From an uncultured SAR116 cluster alpha proteobacterium (GTDB lineage Bacteria > Pseudomonadota > Alphaproteobacteria > Puniceispirillales > GCA-002684695): a DNA stretch of 64,000 nt. The position numbers and the translations under genes are program-made. The notes beneath the pieces are model-generated. The model was not told where the DNA came from. It searched no databases and worked only from the letters and a program-made list of their open reading frames with translations. The DNA is taken from positions 124,001-188,000 of the forward strand of contig CACBIM010000001.1 in the NCBI GenBank assembly GCA_902539295.1, in the 5' to 3' direction. Positions 55,930-63,713 of the stretch are shown one piece after another; within the stretch, counting starts at the first letter, position 1; each line of letters starts with the position of its first letter.

Positions 55930-56092
55930 ATGGTGTCCCCCATCATTTTTTATGACTGCCTATGATCGTACATCAACGTAATTTGTTGATATACTTTACA
56001 TTGCGTTGATCTTCGGTCAAGAGCGTTGATGTTCGGTCACAAAAATTTGGTCAATGATTGGTCAACAGTTTTAAAAAGCTATAGACCAAATT
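55930..56092. repeat. Left arm of module 3
   Basis: Holds GCGTTGATCTTCGGTCA (56003-56019) and GCGTTGATGTTCGGTCA (56023-56039), then tttggtca-at-gattggtcaa (56046-56065). The hairpin aatttggtc / gaccaaatt (56045-56053, 56084-56092) ends only 6 bp before the stop of the minus-strand gene at 56099, so here it can also act as that gene's terminator. Confidence 0.65.
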
Positions 56093-56098
56093 ACATTT

Positions 56099-56605
56099 TC
56101 AAATGGTATCTAATTGAGAAAAATCTTCATCTTTATAGTACCAATAAAACTCTAGTCTTTCTAAATTATCCCAGATTTTAATCATATATTTGTCTTTATC
56201 AGTTTCGATAAAAACTCTTTCAAATGTATCAGTTTTGAATGGATGATTTTCTGAGTAATATTCATCAGCTATATTTTTATTAGTTATTATCTCTTCAATA
56301 TATTTTGAGAGATAACCTCGTTTATAATTATTTTTAAAAGAATACTTCTCATCGTTGATAAAAATTTCGTATTCATCTGAACTCAAATAATCAACAAATA
56401 ATGATAGCTTAAACTCTTTAAAGGCATGTCTTTTAATATTTATGTATGATAAGTAAGTTTTATTATCTTTATCTTCAGCTAAGAAAATATAACAACTTCT
56501 TCCTCTCTCATGAAAGCATTCAAAATCTTTTTTGATTAAAATCCAATCTTCGGCAAATGAGGTAAATGGGATAAAAAATATTAATAGGGAAAGCAAATAT
56601 TTCAC
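56099..56605 (-). CDS. Hypothetical exported protein, 168 residues, module 3
   Basis: I take the GTG at 56605 as start because it gives a textbook signal peptide (MKYLLSLLIFFIPFTSFA, cleavage before EDW); an ATG at 56734 would add 43 odd residues and overlap the divergent HD gene. The mature protein of about 150 residues has two Cys (CFHERGRSCYIFLAED) and many aromatic and acidic residues. Family not recognised. It lies between the module 3 left arm and the HD gene, pointing toward the att site. Confidence 0.6.
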   Translation of the reverse strand: MKYLLSLLIFFIPFTSFAEDWILIKKDFECFHERGRSCYIFLAEDKDNKTYLSYINIKRHAFKEFKLSLFVDYLSSDEYEIFINDEKYSFKNNYKRGYLSKYIEEIITNKNIADEYYSENHPFKTDTFERVFIETDKDKYMIKIWDNLERLEFYWYYKDEDFSQLDTI

Positions 56606-56703
56606 AAGCGAAGCATAACATAATTTGCACAATTTGTTAATACCAATGTATTGGCTGATTAAAAACGTGATACAATTAAAAATAAATTTAATAAAATATT
56701 TAC

Positions 56704-57225
56704 ATGTCAAAATACAGTTTAAATGCAGATACATCTAAAGTCCTTACAGATGAATTGCTCAATCACCTTTTAGAACAGTTTCCTTTAGGTAATTCAATTA
56801 TACATGGTAAAGGTCATTGGATGCGAGTTCTTTATAATGGACGAATGATAGCTAAAGAAACTAGGGCTAATTTAAATGTTGTAGAGTTATTTGCAGTTAT
56901 GCATGACTGCCAAAGAGATAATGAACACTATGATTTAGAGCATGGTAGAAGGGCAGCTAAATATGTGCATAAAATCCGAGGTAAGTGGTTTGATATTACA
57001 GATGAAGAAACTGAACTGTTGGTGGATGCATGCAAGTATCATTCGGATGGTTTGGTTGAAGGTGACATTACTATTCAGACATGCTGGGATGCAGATAGAC
57101 TTGAATTAGGAAGAGTTGGAATAAAACCATCACCCAAAAGACTGTGCACTGAGTTTGCAAAAAGAAAGGATATCATTGAAGAAGCGTATAATAGATCAAA
57201 ACATAAAGAAACTTTTAAAAGCTAA
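56704..57225 (+). CDS. HD-domain phosphohydrolase-like protein, module 3
   Basis: 173 residues. The HD-domain metal residues are present: H38 (GKGHWMRV), H67-D68 (FAVMHDCQRD), H80 (EHGRRAAKYV), H113 (CKYHSDG) and D129/D131 (CWDADRLELGRVG). This is the compact HD fold that acts on phosphate esters or nucleotides. HD proteins occur both in housekeeping and in anti-phage nucleotide-depletion systems. It is 104 bp upstream of the helicase gene on the same strand, so it could be its partner. Confidence 0.8.
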   Translation: MSKYSLNADTSKVLTDELLNHLLEQFPLGNSIIHGKGHWMRVLYNGRMIAKETRANLNVVELFAVMHDCQRDNEHYDLEHGRRAAKYVHKIRGKWFDITDEETELLVDACKYHSDGLVEGDITIQTCWDADRLELGRVGIKPSPKRLCTEFAKRKDIIEEAYNRSKHKETFKS

Positions 57226-57329
57226 TAAAAAATATATTTATACTTTAGATGAAAATTAAAACACTGAATTGACATATATATATATGTGTTACAAAATTAC
57301 GAAGAATATAATAAATTCATATTATTTGA

Positions 57330-59411
57330 ATGAAACATAAGATTGTATTAAGTAAAAACCTTTTTAAAGAAATATTAAAATTACCTGATCAAAGATCAAT
57401 AATGAATGCAATTTCTGCTATTGATAAATTTATTTCTAACCCGTTTGATAGAACATTAAATTTAGAAAAATTATTAGGTAGCTCAAAAAAATTAAGCTCC
57501 ATACGAATAAAAGGTCAAGAAGCTAGAAGACTAATTTTAAAACATGAGTCAAATCGATTTATAATTCTATTTCCTGGTAAACATGATGAAGTTTATAAGA
57601 AAGCTGAAAAAATAAATATTTCAAATATAGATACTGAAAATGTAATTCATGTAAATGAAGTAGATGAAAAAATAGATATTCCCAATTTTAATCAAATTGA
57701 TCAAGAAGTAAGAACCATTAACCAAGAACACATAGAAAATTTATTTTCTAATGTTGATATAGACGACATTAAGGAAACAGGTGCCACTCAAGAAGAAATA
57801 ACATTTATTAATTCAATAAAAAATGAAGATGAGTTTTTATCAGAATATTCACAAAACTTTTTAGGAGATAAACTACATAAAGATTTAGTTCACTTATACT
57901 TAGGAGAGAAAATACCAGAAAGATTGCCTAAGTTGACACCAAATTCAATTTTTTCTTCTGAAAAAGATTTTGAAAATTTAATGATTGCTTTAGAAAAACC
58001 ATGGGAAAAATGGTTAGTTTTTTTAGATCATTCCCAATCTGAATTAGTTTCAGCTAACTATAATGGTTCTTCAAAAATTTTTGGTGGTGCTGGAACAGGA
58101 AAGACTGTTATTGCTCTTCATAGAGCAAAATATCTTATTGAAAATATGAATGATTTAAAAGATGATTCAGTTGCTCTTCTAACATTTTCAAGAGTTTTAT
58201 CAAATGACATTGAGCAAAAAGCTGATTTGCTTTTAGGTCCAAATAGTGAAATACGGAAAAAACTCAAAATTGGTTATCTTGAAGAAATAGCATTAGAAAT
58301 TGTTAAGAATCACTATTCTTCAAATTTTCATATTTCTAACAAACATACAATTCAATCAAACCTTATTAATCTAGCTAAAGAAATGGGTGCCACCCGAAAT
58401 TTTTCTGAAAAATTTATCCTAAGTGAATATGAAAATGTCATTGGACCATGGAGTTTATGGGATTTTAATAAATATAAAGACTTTCAAAGAAAAGGACGAA
58501 TTACTGCATTGAAAGTTGAGCAGAGAAAAGAATTGTCTGAACTTTACTCAAAATTTAATGAGATGTGTTTTAATAAAAATACTTTTACTCCTTATCACTT
58601 ATATCAAATATCTTCAGACATACTGAAAAATAAAAGCCCAAGATACACACATTTGATTATAGATGAAACTCAAGATCTTGGGCCACATATACTTTCTTTT
58701 GCAAGAAAACTTGTAGAAAAAAAACCTAATGACATCATGCTATGTGGAGATATAGGTCAATCTCTTTATAGAAGATATCATAGCTATTCAAAACATGGAT
58801 TTGAGGTTCGTGGGAATTCAAGAAAATTAAATATAAATTATAGAACATCAAGGCAAATAAAAGATGCTGCTGATAAAATGAATGAATTTCTTATTCAAGA
58901 TGACGACAATTTTGTTGAAAGACGTTCTTCACTATCCATTTTCAATGGACCTAAACCTAAAATAAAGTTTTTTCAAAACAGAGAGGATGAACAAAAAGCA
59001 TTAATTGAATGGGTCAAAACAATAATTGAAGGTGGAGTTCAAAAACATGAACTAGTTATCTTAGCTAGAAAAAATAAGTTTTTGAATCATATCAAGTCAG
59101 CACTAGTTAATTCTGAAATCGAATGCTGGGTGTTAGATGATAATTCGAATTATCTTTCAAATCAGGTAGGATTAGCATTAATAAATAGGGTTAAGGGACT
59201 AGAATATAAGGCAGTTGCGATATTTGGCTGTGATGAAGATCAATTTCCTAATGAAGAAGACCTTCAAAATTGTGGGGACCAAAGTGACCAAGATAATTAT
59301 TTAGTAATCGAGAAAAATCTTCTTTATGTTGCTATGACTAGAGCAAGAGAAGAGCTATATATTTCAGGGATTTTTCCAGGATCACCATTTCTATCAGAGA
59401 TAAAATTTTAA
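57330..59411 (+). CDS. RelE/ParE-like domain fused to UvrD/Rep-type superfamily I helicase
   Basis: 693 residues. The N-terminal 95 residues resemble a RelE/ParE toxin fold (KNLFKEILKLPDQRS, SIRIKGQEARRLILKHE, FIILFPGKHDEVYKKAE). A linker of about 140 residues follows. The SF1 helicase core has Walker A GGAGTGKT (252-259), DETQD in motif II (445-449), GDIGQSLYRRY (motif III, 473-483), NYRTSRQI (503-510), VKGLEYKAVAIFG (motif V, 621-633) and LLYVAMTRAREEL (motif VI, 664-676), so ATPase activity is likely. No nuclease domain is seen. Converges with the Zorya-like genes (20 bp between stops). Related helicases occur in Gabija and other defence systems. Confidence 0.85.
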   Translation: MKHKIVLSKNLFKEILKLPDQRSIMNAISAIDKFISNPFDRTLNLEKLLGSSKKLSSIRIKGQEARRLILKHESNRFIILFPGKHDEVYKKAEKINISNIDTENVIHVNEVDEKIDIPNFNQIDQEVRTINQEHIENLFSNVDIDDIKETGATQEEITFINSIKNEDEFLSEYSQNFLGDKLHKDLVHLYLGEKIPERLPKLTPNSIFSSEKDFENLMIALEKPWEKWLVFLDHSQSELVSANYNGSSKIFGGAGTGKTVIALHRAKYLIENMNDLKDDSVALLTFSRVLSNDIEQKADLLLGPNSEIRKKLKIGYLEEIALEIVKNHYSSNFHISNKHTIQSNLINLAKEMGATRNFSEKFILSEYENVIGPWSLWDFNKYKDFQRKGRITALKVEQRKELSELYSKFNEMCFNKNTFTPYHLYQISSDILKNKSPRYTHLIIDETQDLGPHILSFARKLVEKKPNDIMLCGDIGQSLYRRYHSYSKHGFEVRGNSRKLNINYRTSRQIKDAADKMNEFLIQDDDNFVERRSSLSIFNGPKPKIKFFQNREDEQKALIEWVKTIIEGGVQKHELVILARKNKFLNHIKSALVNSEIECWVLDDNSNYLSNQVGLALINRVKGLEYKAVAIFGCDEDQFPNEEDLQNCGDQSDQDNYLVIEKNLLYVAMTRAREELYISGIFPGSPFLSEIKF

Positions 59412-59431
59412 AAAGAATAAAATTTAATTAA

Positions 59432-60274
59432 TCAGTGTTTTTTTCGGCGTGACATAATTATCATTTGAGTAGTAAATTTTAGCTTGTGTTTTTCATTTCC
59501 TGCCTGTCTTACGAAACAAGCAGTACACAATATTTTCTTTTTATATAAATGAAGAAACTCTGGATGATCAGGTAATTCAGCATTACAAGTATTCTCTTGG
59601 CATGTAAAATTCGCTCTTTGGAGTGCTTCCTCCCTCTCCATACATTTTTCAATAGAGTTAACATTTTTTTGATTGTTTGCATTATAAAGCTTTTCTTCAA
59701 AAAAAAATGGTTGATAATAATTACAAAACTCTTCTATGTTGAAGTTTTTCCAAATGTTATCATTTTTTTGATTATATCTATTTTTTTCTAATTTATATCC
59801 TTTATAAGACAATTTATCCAAACATTGCTTACACGCCATTAATTGTGAATAAATTGTTTTATTTTTGTTATTCTTTCCAGTTTTAGGATCTAATGGATGA
59901 CAAGGAAAATAACCTTCTGGATTATTAATTAATTTATAGCGTCCAGAAAAACCTTTATTGTGCATATCTTGTAATTTTAAACATTCTTTAACAAGGTGAA
60001 ATCTTTGAGCATCAATAGCTGGCTTTTGAGTAAGCACTTCTTCAAATCTTTTAGGTTCATCTATATACAAAAAACAATGCTCACCTTTATATGATAACAT
60101 TCCTGCAATAGTTTCAGTTGAATCAAAATCATAATGTTCTATTTCAATACCTTTTTTAAGTTGTGACTTTATTAATAATGTTTCCTCTTCACCAGAAAGT
60201 TCAATGGTTTTGGAAACCAACTTCCCCCCCATTTTGTCAATTACATTATCTAATTTTGAAAAATTAATAGTCAT
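59432..60274 (-). CDS. zorE: ZorE-like protein with zinc-finger/HNH-type C-terminus
   Basis: 280 residues, overlapping zorB by 4 bp and in the A-B-E order of type II Zorya, in which ZorE is an HNH endonuclease. The C-terminal part has an HNH-like treble-clef layout: EEALQRANFTCQENTC (C225, C230), then a His (H242 in FLHLYKKK) and CTACF (C250, C253). The usual second His and Asn of an HNH are not obvious, so it may be a degraded or variant nuclease. A further CKQC pair (C148, C151) is in the middle. Identity as ZorE rests mainly on gene order and the Cys pattern. Confidence 0.6.
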   Translation of the reverse strand: MTINFSKLDNVIDKMGGKLVSKTIELSGEEETLLIKSQLKKGIEIEHYDFDSTETIAGMLSYKGEHCFLYIDEPKRFEEVLTQKPAIDAQRFHLVKECLKLQDMHNKGFSGRYKLINNPEGYFPCHPLDPKTGKNNKNKTIYSQLMACKQCLDKLSYKGYKLEKNRYNQKNDNIWKNFNIEEFCNYYQPFFFEEKLYNANNQKNVNSIEKCMEREEALQRANFTCQENTCNAELPDHPEFLHLYKKKILCTACFVRQAGNEKHKLKFTTQMIIMSRRKKH

Positions 60275-60981
60275 CTATTTTTACTGTTAATGAAAAAAAG
60301 TATCTCTCTTGCTTGTGTTCTAAGTTTAATTTCTACCCTTCTTGACTTTTCCTTATCTTCAGTGCCTATAAATTTAGGATCTAGTAATTCACCGTTATTA
60401 CTTAGAAGCCTACTAAAAGAAAGACCATTTGCAGTTAAAAGATTTCTTGTCCATAAAAATCTTTCTTCAGTCTCTTTAACATGATTCATATTAATAATAT
60501 ATTCTAAAACAGACCTTGATCGTTTTTGTGATAATACCATGTTATCAATATACTTCCCTACACTGTCAGTATGTCCTTCTATTCTTATCTCATCAACAAA
60601 ATCAGACATTTCCCATTCTTTAATGGTTTTTAAATAAATTGGGAAGAGTTTATCTAAAGCTTTTTTAAATGGTTCTGTAAGTTGGTATTCACCACTGGGA
60701 AATTTATATTCTGGGTTTTTAAATGTAATTCTGATTGGATTACAGTTTACTTCAAGATCTGATTTTCTAAAATTATTATTTAATTTTCTCTTTAAGTTTT
60801 TACATAATATGTTTTCTTGATCGATAAAAGTTTGAATTACTCCCTGAACATCTTTCAGCCTTCTTGAAGACTCAGCAGCTATAATAACTGCTATTATAAG
60901 GAATAAAACCATTAATACTGTCATCAAATCTGATAAAGAAAGCCAACTACCATCTTCTTTACTAGATGATTTTTTGAACAC
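60271..60981 (-). CDS. zorB: ZorB-like stator protein (MotB/OmpA family)
   Basis: 236 residues. A single N-terminal membrane helix (about 14-36) carries the proton-channel Asp D18 in the SLSDLMTVLMVLFLI motif, as in MotB and ZorB. The C-terminal OmpA-like peptidoglycan-binding domain has EIRIEGHTDSVG (131-142), SQKRSRSVLEYI and RRVEIKL (214-220). ZorB pairs with ZorA to form the inner-membrane, proton-driven complex that senses cell-surface change during phage infection. Stop and start overlap zorE by 4 bp. Confidence 0.85.
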   Translation of the reverse strand: MFKKSSSKEDGSWLSLSDLMTVLMVLFLIIAVIIAAESSRRLKDVQGVIQTFIDQENILCKNLKRKLNNNFRKSDLEVNCNPIRITFKNPEYKFPSGEYQLTEPFKKALDKLFPIYLKTIKEWEMSDFVDEIRIEGHTDSVGKYIDNMVLSQKRSRSVLEYIINMNHVKETEERFLWTRNLLTANGLSFSRLLSNNGELLDPKFIGTEDKEKSRRVEIKLRTQAREILFFINSKNR

Positions 60982-60982
60982 T

Positions 60983-62734
60983 CTATTTAACCTTTAATTT
61001 ATCAAGTTGATCAATAAATTTTCTTAAATTATCTACTAAGGGACCATAATCTTTTGCAAGTATATCAGAAATAGAACCAAGACGAGATGCAAATTGTTGA
61101 AGATCAGTTTTAATCACTTCTTTAAGATTTTTATCAATATTTTCAAAACTTCCTTCCATAATCTCTTGAAATTTTTTGATTGCTTCTGCATATTTTGTAT
61201 TTAGGTCAATTGCAAACTTTTCTAATATTTGTTGTTGATCTTTAGAAATATTTTCTAAATAATATCTATGTTTTTCAAGAAATCCTTCAGTTGATTTTTT
61301 AACTATTTCAGGAATATCCTTACTTATTTCTTCAACGGCTTTTTCTATTCCTACTTTAAATTTGTCAATTGTATTATCATGCTTAGCAATAATTGCTAAT
61401 GAAGATGATGAAGCACTTGTTGATGCTTCAGATAAATTTCTAATAATTTCTAAAGAATTATTATTAAATTCTTCTATTAACTTGTTTAACTCACTAGTTA
61501 TATTAACACAAAGATTTCTTGTATCTTTCTCCAATGTTGAAAATGAAACTAATAGGGCTTTATGTCCTGTTTGTTGAGTGGCAAGATTGGATCTTATTTC
61601 CTTTAAAATTTCATCGATTGAATTTTTCAAATTAGTTGTAAAATCATTCAGAGTATTATTAATTATTGGAATAGCACTTTCGGCTTTCTCACTTAAGTCA
61701 GAGAAGGATTCAATGTAATCCCCCATATTAGTTAATTGGTTTTCTAAAGCTTGAATAATTTTTGTAAGACTTTCCATATTTTGAGGAATAGATGAAGTAG
61801 ATTTTTCAATTGAAATTAAACTTTGATCTGTTTTCTGAATGGAGTGAATACTTTTATCTAGAGTTTCTCTTAGGTTGTCCATATCATTTTTATTATTTTC
61901 CTGCCACTCTAATAATTTTCCAACACTTGAATTTAATTCTTTGAAATTTTCTCCAAATTGATCAGTTAAATTTTTATTGAAATCTTGAATTGCTTCTTTT
62001 AGTGCTTTTATAAAAATATCTGTATTAGATTGTGCTAGTTTTTCTGAAAATGTCTGAAAATCGCTATGAATTTTGTACATTATTGATAATAAATCACCAT
62101 CATTATTACCTCTTATAGCTTTTATCAAATTATTATTATGTGTTTCTGCATTTTCTTGAATATACAGTAGAACAGCTCTATTCTTTTCTAGTTCAGATTT
62201 CTCTTCTTTAATTGCATTAAAAATATGTTCAGGTCCAATATCAACTGAATTAACAATATCCTTAGCTCTAAAGAATCTTAAAAATAATGATGAAGCTAAT
62301 CCATAAACAGAAGTAACAAAAGCTATCTTTAATCCCTGAATAATTATTCCAAGTGAATTCCAAACATAGTCATTATTAAAATTACTTACTGCAACTAAAA
62401 CCCCAACAAAAGTTCCTAGTATTCCAATTGTTGGAAGAATAGAAACTGCATTTAATGCTATATGATTATTATAGTCATATATGTATTTTAAAATGTTAAC
62501 AAAAAATTTTTTATCTGTATTACTTATTTCTTCTAAGTTATGGCTAGTTAACATTTTAGGCCAACTTGGAAATAATGATGATATAAAAACTATAAATATA
62601 AGTAAAATAAAAGACAGTGAAATAGGATCATAGAAAGGTAAAATAAAAAGAACTTCAAAGAGATGAAATAAATCAAATTCTTGTTGAAAGTCTCTAGTTA
62701 ATTCTTCAAGCTTTTTAATATTATCTTCATTCAT
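60983..62734 (-). CDS. zorA: ZorA-like protein (MotA/ExbB family with long tail)
   Basis: 583 residues. Three membrane helices: about 40-57, then ILPTIGILGTFVGVLVAV (about 99-116) and IIIQGLKIAFVTSVYGLASS (about 130-149), the last two being the MotA/ExbB core. From about 175 to the end is a long coiled-coil tail rich in Lys, Glu, Asn and Ser, the hallmark of ZorA compared with ordinary MotA or ExbB (about 250 residues). Only one base separates it from zorB. First gene of the zorABE-like operon; its promoter would lie in the 108 bp before the right arm. Confidence 0.85.
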   Translation of the reverse strand: MNEDNIKKLEELTRDFQQEFDLFHLFEVLFILPFYDPISLSFILLIFIVFISSLFPSWPKMLTSHNLEEISNTDKKFFVNILKYIYDYNNHIALNAVSILPTIGILGTFVGVLVAVSNFNNDYVWNSLGIIIQGLKIAFVTSVYGLASSLFLRFFRAKDIVNSVDIGPEHIFNAIKEEKSELEKNRAVLLYIQENAETHNNNLIKAIRGNNDGDLLSIMYKIHSDFQTFSEKLAQSNTDIFIKALKEAIQDFNKNLTDQFGENFKELNSSVGKLLEWQENNKNDMDNLRETLDKSIHSIQKTDQSLISIEKSTSSIPQNMESLTKIIQALENQLTNMGDYIESFSDLSEKAESAIPIINNTLNDFTTNLKNSIDEILKEIRSNLATQQTGHKALLVSFSTLEKDTRNLCVNITSELNKLIEEFNNNSLEIIRNLSEASTSASSSSLAIIAKHDNTIDKFKVGIEKAVEEISKDIPEIVKKSTEGFLEKHRYYLENISKDQQQILEKFAIDLNTKYAEAIKKFQEIMEGSFENIDKNLKEVIKTDLQQFASRLGSISDILAKDYGPLVDNLRKFIDQLDKLKVK

Positions 62735-62842
62735 ATAAAATCTGAATATTAATTGAATTATATATTACAAATTTTAAAATTATCTCAGATTTAAATAAAA
62801 TTAAAGATGTATTTCGTATGGAAATAATCTTGAATAAAATGA

Positions 62843-62933
62843 CTGTTACTGGTGACCCCCCTATTTCGTAAAATGGTTTGGTCAGCGATTGGTCAATAAA
62901 AAAAATAATACTTAACAAAATCAATATGTTAAG
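62843..62933. repeat. Right arm of module 3, with tRNA terminator
   Basis: Nearly identical to 55816-55906. Contains tttggtca-gc-gattggtcaataaa (62877-62900), the same motif as in the left arms. Its last part, acttaaca / tgttaagt (62910-62917, 62927-62934), followed on the minus strand by ATTATTTTTTTT, is a Rho-independent-type terminator placed exactly behind the tRNA-Pro(GGG) CCA. Confidence 0.75.
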
Positions 62934-63010
62934 TGGTCGGGGTGACCAGATTTGAACTGATGACCTCTCCACCCCCAGCGGAGCGCGCTACCATGCTACG
63001 CCACACCCCG
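62934..63010 (-). tRNA. tRNA-Pro, anticodon GGG; integration target of the island
   Basis: On the minus strand: acceptor CGGGGTG pairs with CACCCCG, D-arm GGCGTAGCATGGTAGCGC, anticodon stem CTCCG/TGGAG with loop CTGGGGG (anticodon GGG), T-loop TTCAAAT, and an encoded ACCA. The whole cloverleaf is intact, so the gene still works. Its 3' 23 bases are repeated three times to the left. It lies next to the merR-type and ihfA genes, a common alphaproteobacterial order. Confidence 0.95.
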
Positions 63011-63019
63011 ACAATAAAA

Positions 63020-63355
63020 TTATAGTTTTTTAATTATATTATCAATGTCCTCAAGAATACTTCTAAGATTGTCTTTAAATTTACTATCATTATTATTTAA
63101 ATTTTCCCTATTAATAGTATCTTTTTCTTTAAATAGTTTTTGCACCCCTTTCACTGTATAACCTTTATCATATAACAAATTTTTAATTTTAATAATAAGT
63201 TTTACGTCCTCAGGTCTGTAATACCGTCTATTTCCAGATCTTTTTAAAGGTTTTATATTTGAAAATTTTGTTTCCCAAAATCTTAACACATGTGCAGGTA
63301 TATTAATTTGATTTGAAACTTCAGAAATAGTTCTAAATGCTTGAGGTGATTTCAT
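63020..63355 (-). CDS. MerR family transcriptional regulator
   Basis: 111 residues. The N-terminal helix-turn-helix shows [25 protein letters not shown] and [12 protein letters not shown], the MerR DNA-binding core, then one dimerisation helix. There is no metal- or ligand-binding tail. It follows ihfA by 24 bp on the minus strand. In alphaproteobacteria this position next to ihfA and tRNA-Pro is well conserved. Confidence 0.9.
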   Translation of the reverse strand: MKSPQAFRTISEVSNQINIPAHVLRFWETKFSNIKPLKRSGNRRYYRPEDVKLIIKIKNLLYDKGYTVKGVQKLFKEKDTINRENLNNNDSKFKDNLRSILEDIDNIIKKL

Positions 63356-63379
63356 AATAAATAAAAATTAAAAATATTT

Positions 63380-63667
63380 TCAATTGTTTATTTTTTCTTT
63401 TACATGCCTAGATGGTTTAAAAGTAACAACTTTTCTAGATGAAATTTTAGCTTCAACTCCTGTTTTTGGATTTCTACCTACACGTTCCTTTTTATTTCTA
63501 ATTTTAAAAGTGCCAAAAGAAGTTAGTTTTACTTCTTCACCTTTTTCAAAACACAATAATATTTCTTCAAAAAACATTTCAACCAATTCTGCAGATTCAT
63601 TATGTGACAAACCAATTACCTTATAAAGTTCTTCAGCAATATTTGCTCTTGTAAGTGTAGAAGTCAT
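63380..63667 (-). CDS. ihfA: Integration host factor subunit alpha
   Basis: 95 residues. HU/IHF fold with TLTRANIAEELYKVIGLSHNES at the N-terminus and GFGT-type FGTFKIRNKKERVGRNPKTG (the Pro-containing arm that bends DNA, RNPKTGVEAKI). IHF alpha is longer than HU (90) and starts with this TRANIAE pattern. It also assists tRNA-targeted integrases, an interesting neighbour for the island. Confidence 0.92.
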   Translation of the reverse strand: MTSTLTRANIAEELYKVIGLSHNESAELVEMFFEEILLCFEKGEEVKLTSFGTFKIRNKKERVGRNPKTGVEAKISSRKVVTFKPSRHVKEKINN

Positions 63668-63713
63668 AAATACATTCCCTAAATATATATTTAATACAAA
63701 AATTTATCAAACG

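Larger units (their letters stand above)
51706..62956. mobile_element. tRNA-Pro(GGG) genomic island of three tandem integrase-less modules
   Basis: The region is bounded and internally divided by four exact direct copies of the 23-base 3' end of the tRNA-Pro(GGG) gene (51706, 54102, 55907, 62934). Module 1 is 51706-54101, module 2 54102-55906, module 3 55907-62933. Each module opens with a related left arm of about 190 bp, and modules 2 and 3 close with a related right arm of about 91 bp. Cargo is defence-like or unrecognised. I see no integrase, excisionase, transposase, relaxase or phage structural gene. Gene density is lower than in the rest of the window. Confidence 0.85.

Noticed and set aside
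60271-62734. MotA/MotB flagellar stator genes
   Set aside because: The long coiled-coil tail of the MotA-like protein, the absence of flagellar genes, and the third gene with Cys/His motifs fit Zorya better.
51706-62956. CRISPR array or CRISPR-associated genes in the island
   Set aside because: The direct repeats are few, widely spaced and match a tRNA end; there are no regular spacers and no cas-like proteins.
62727-62972. 81-residue minus-strand frame spanning the right arm and tRNA end
   Set aside because: It runs through the tRNA 3' end and the conserved right arm; its sequence is a by-product of these non-coding repeats.
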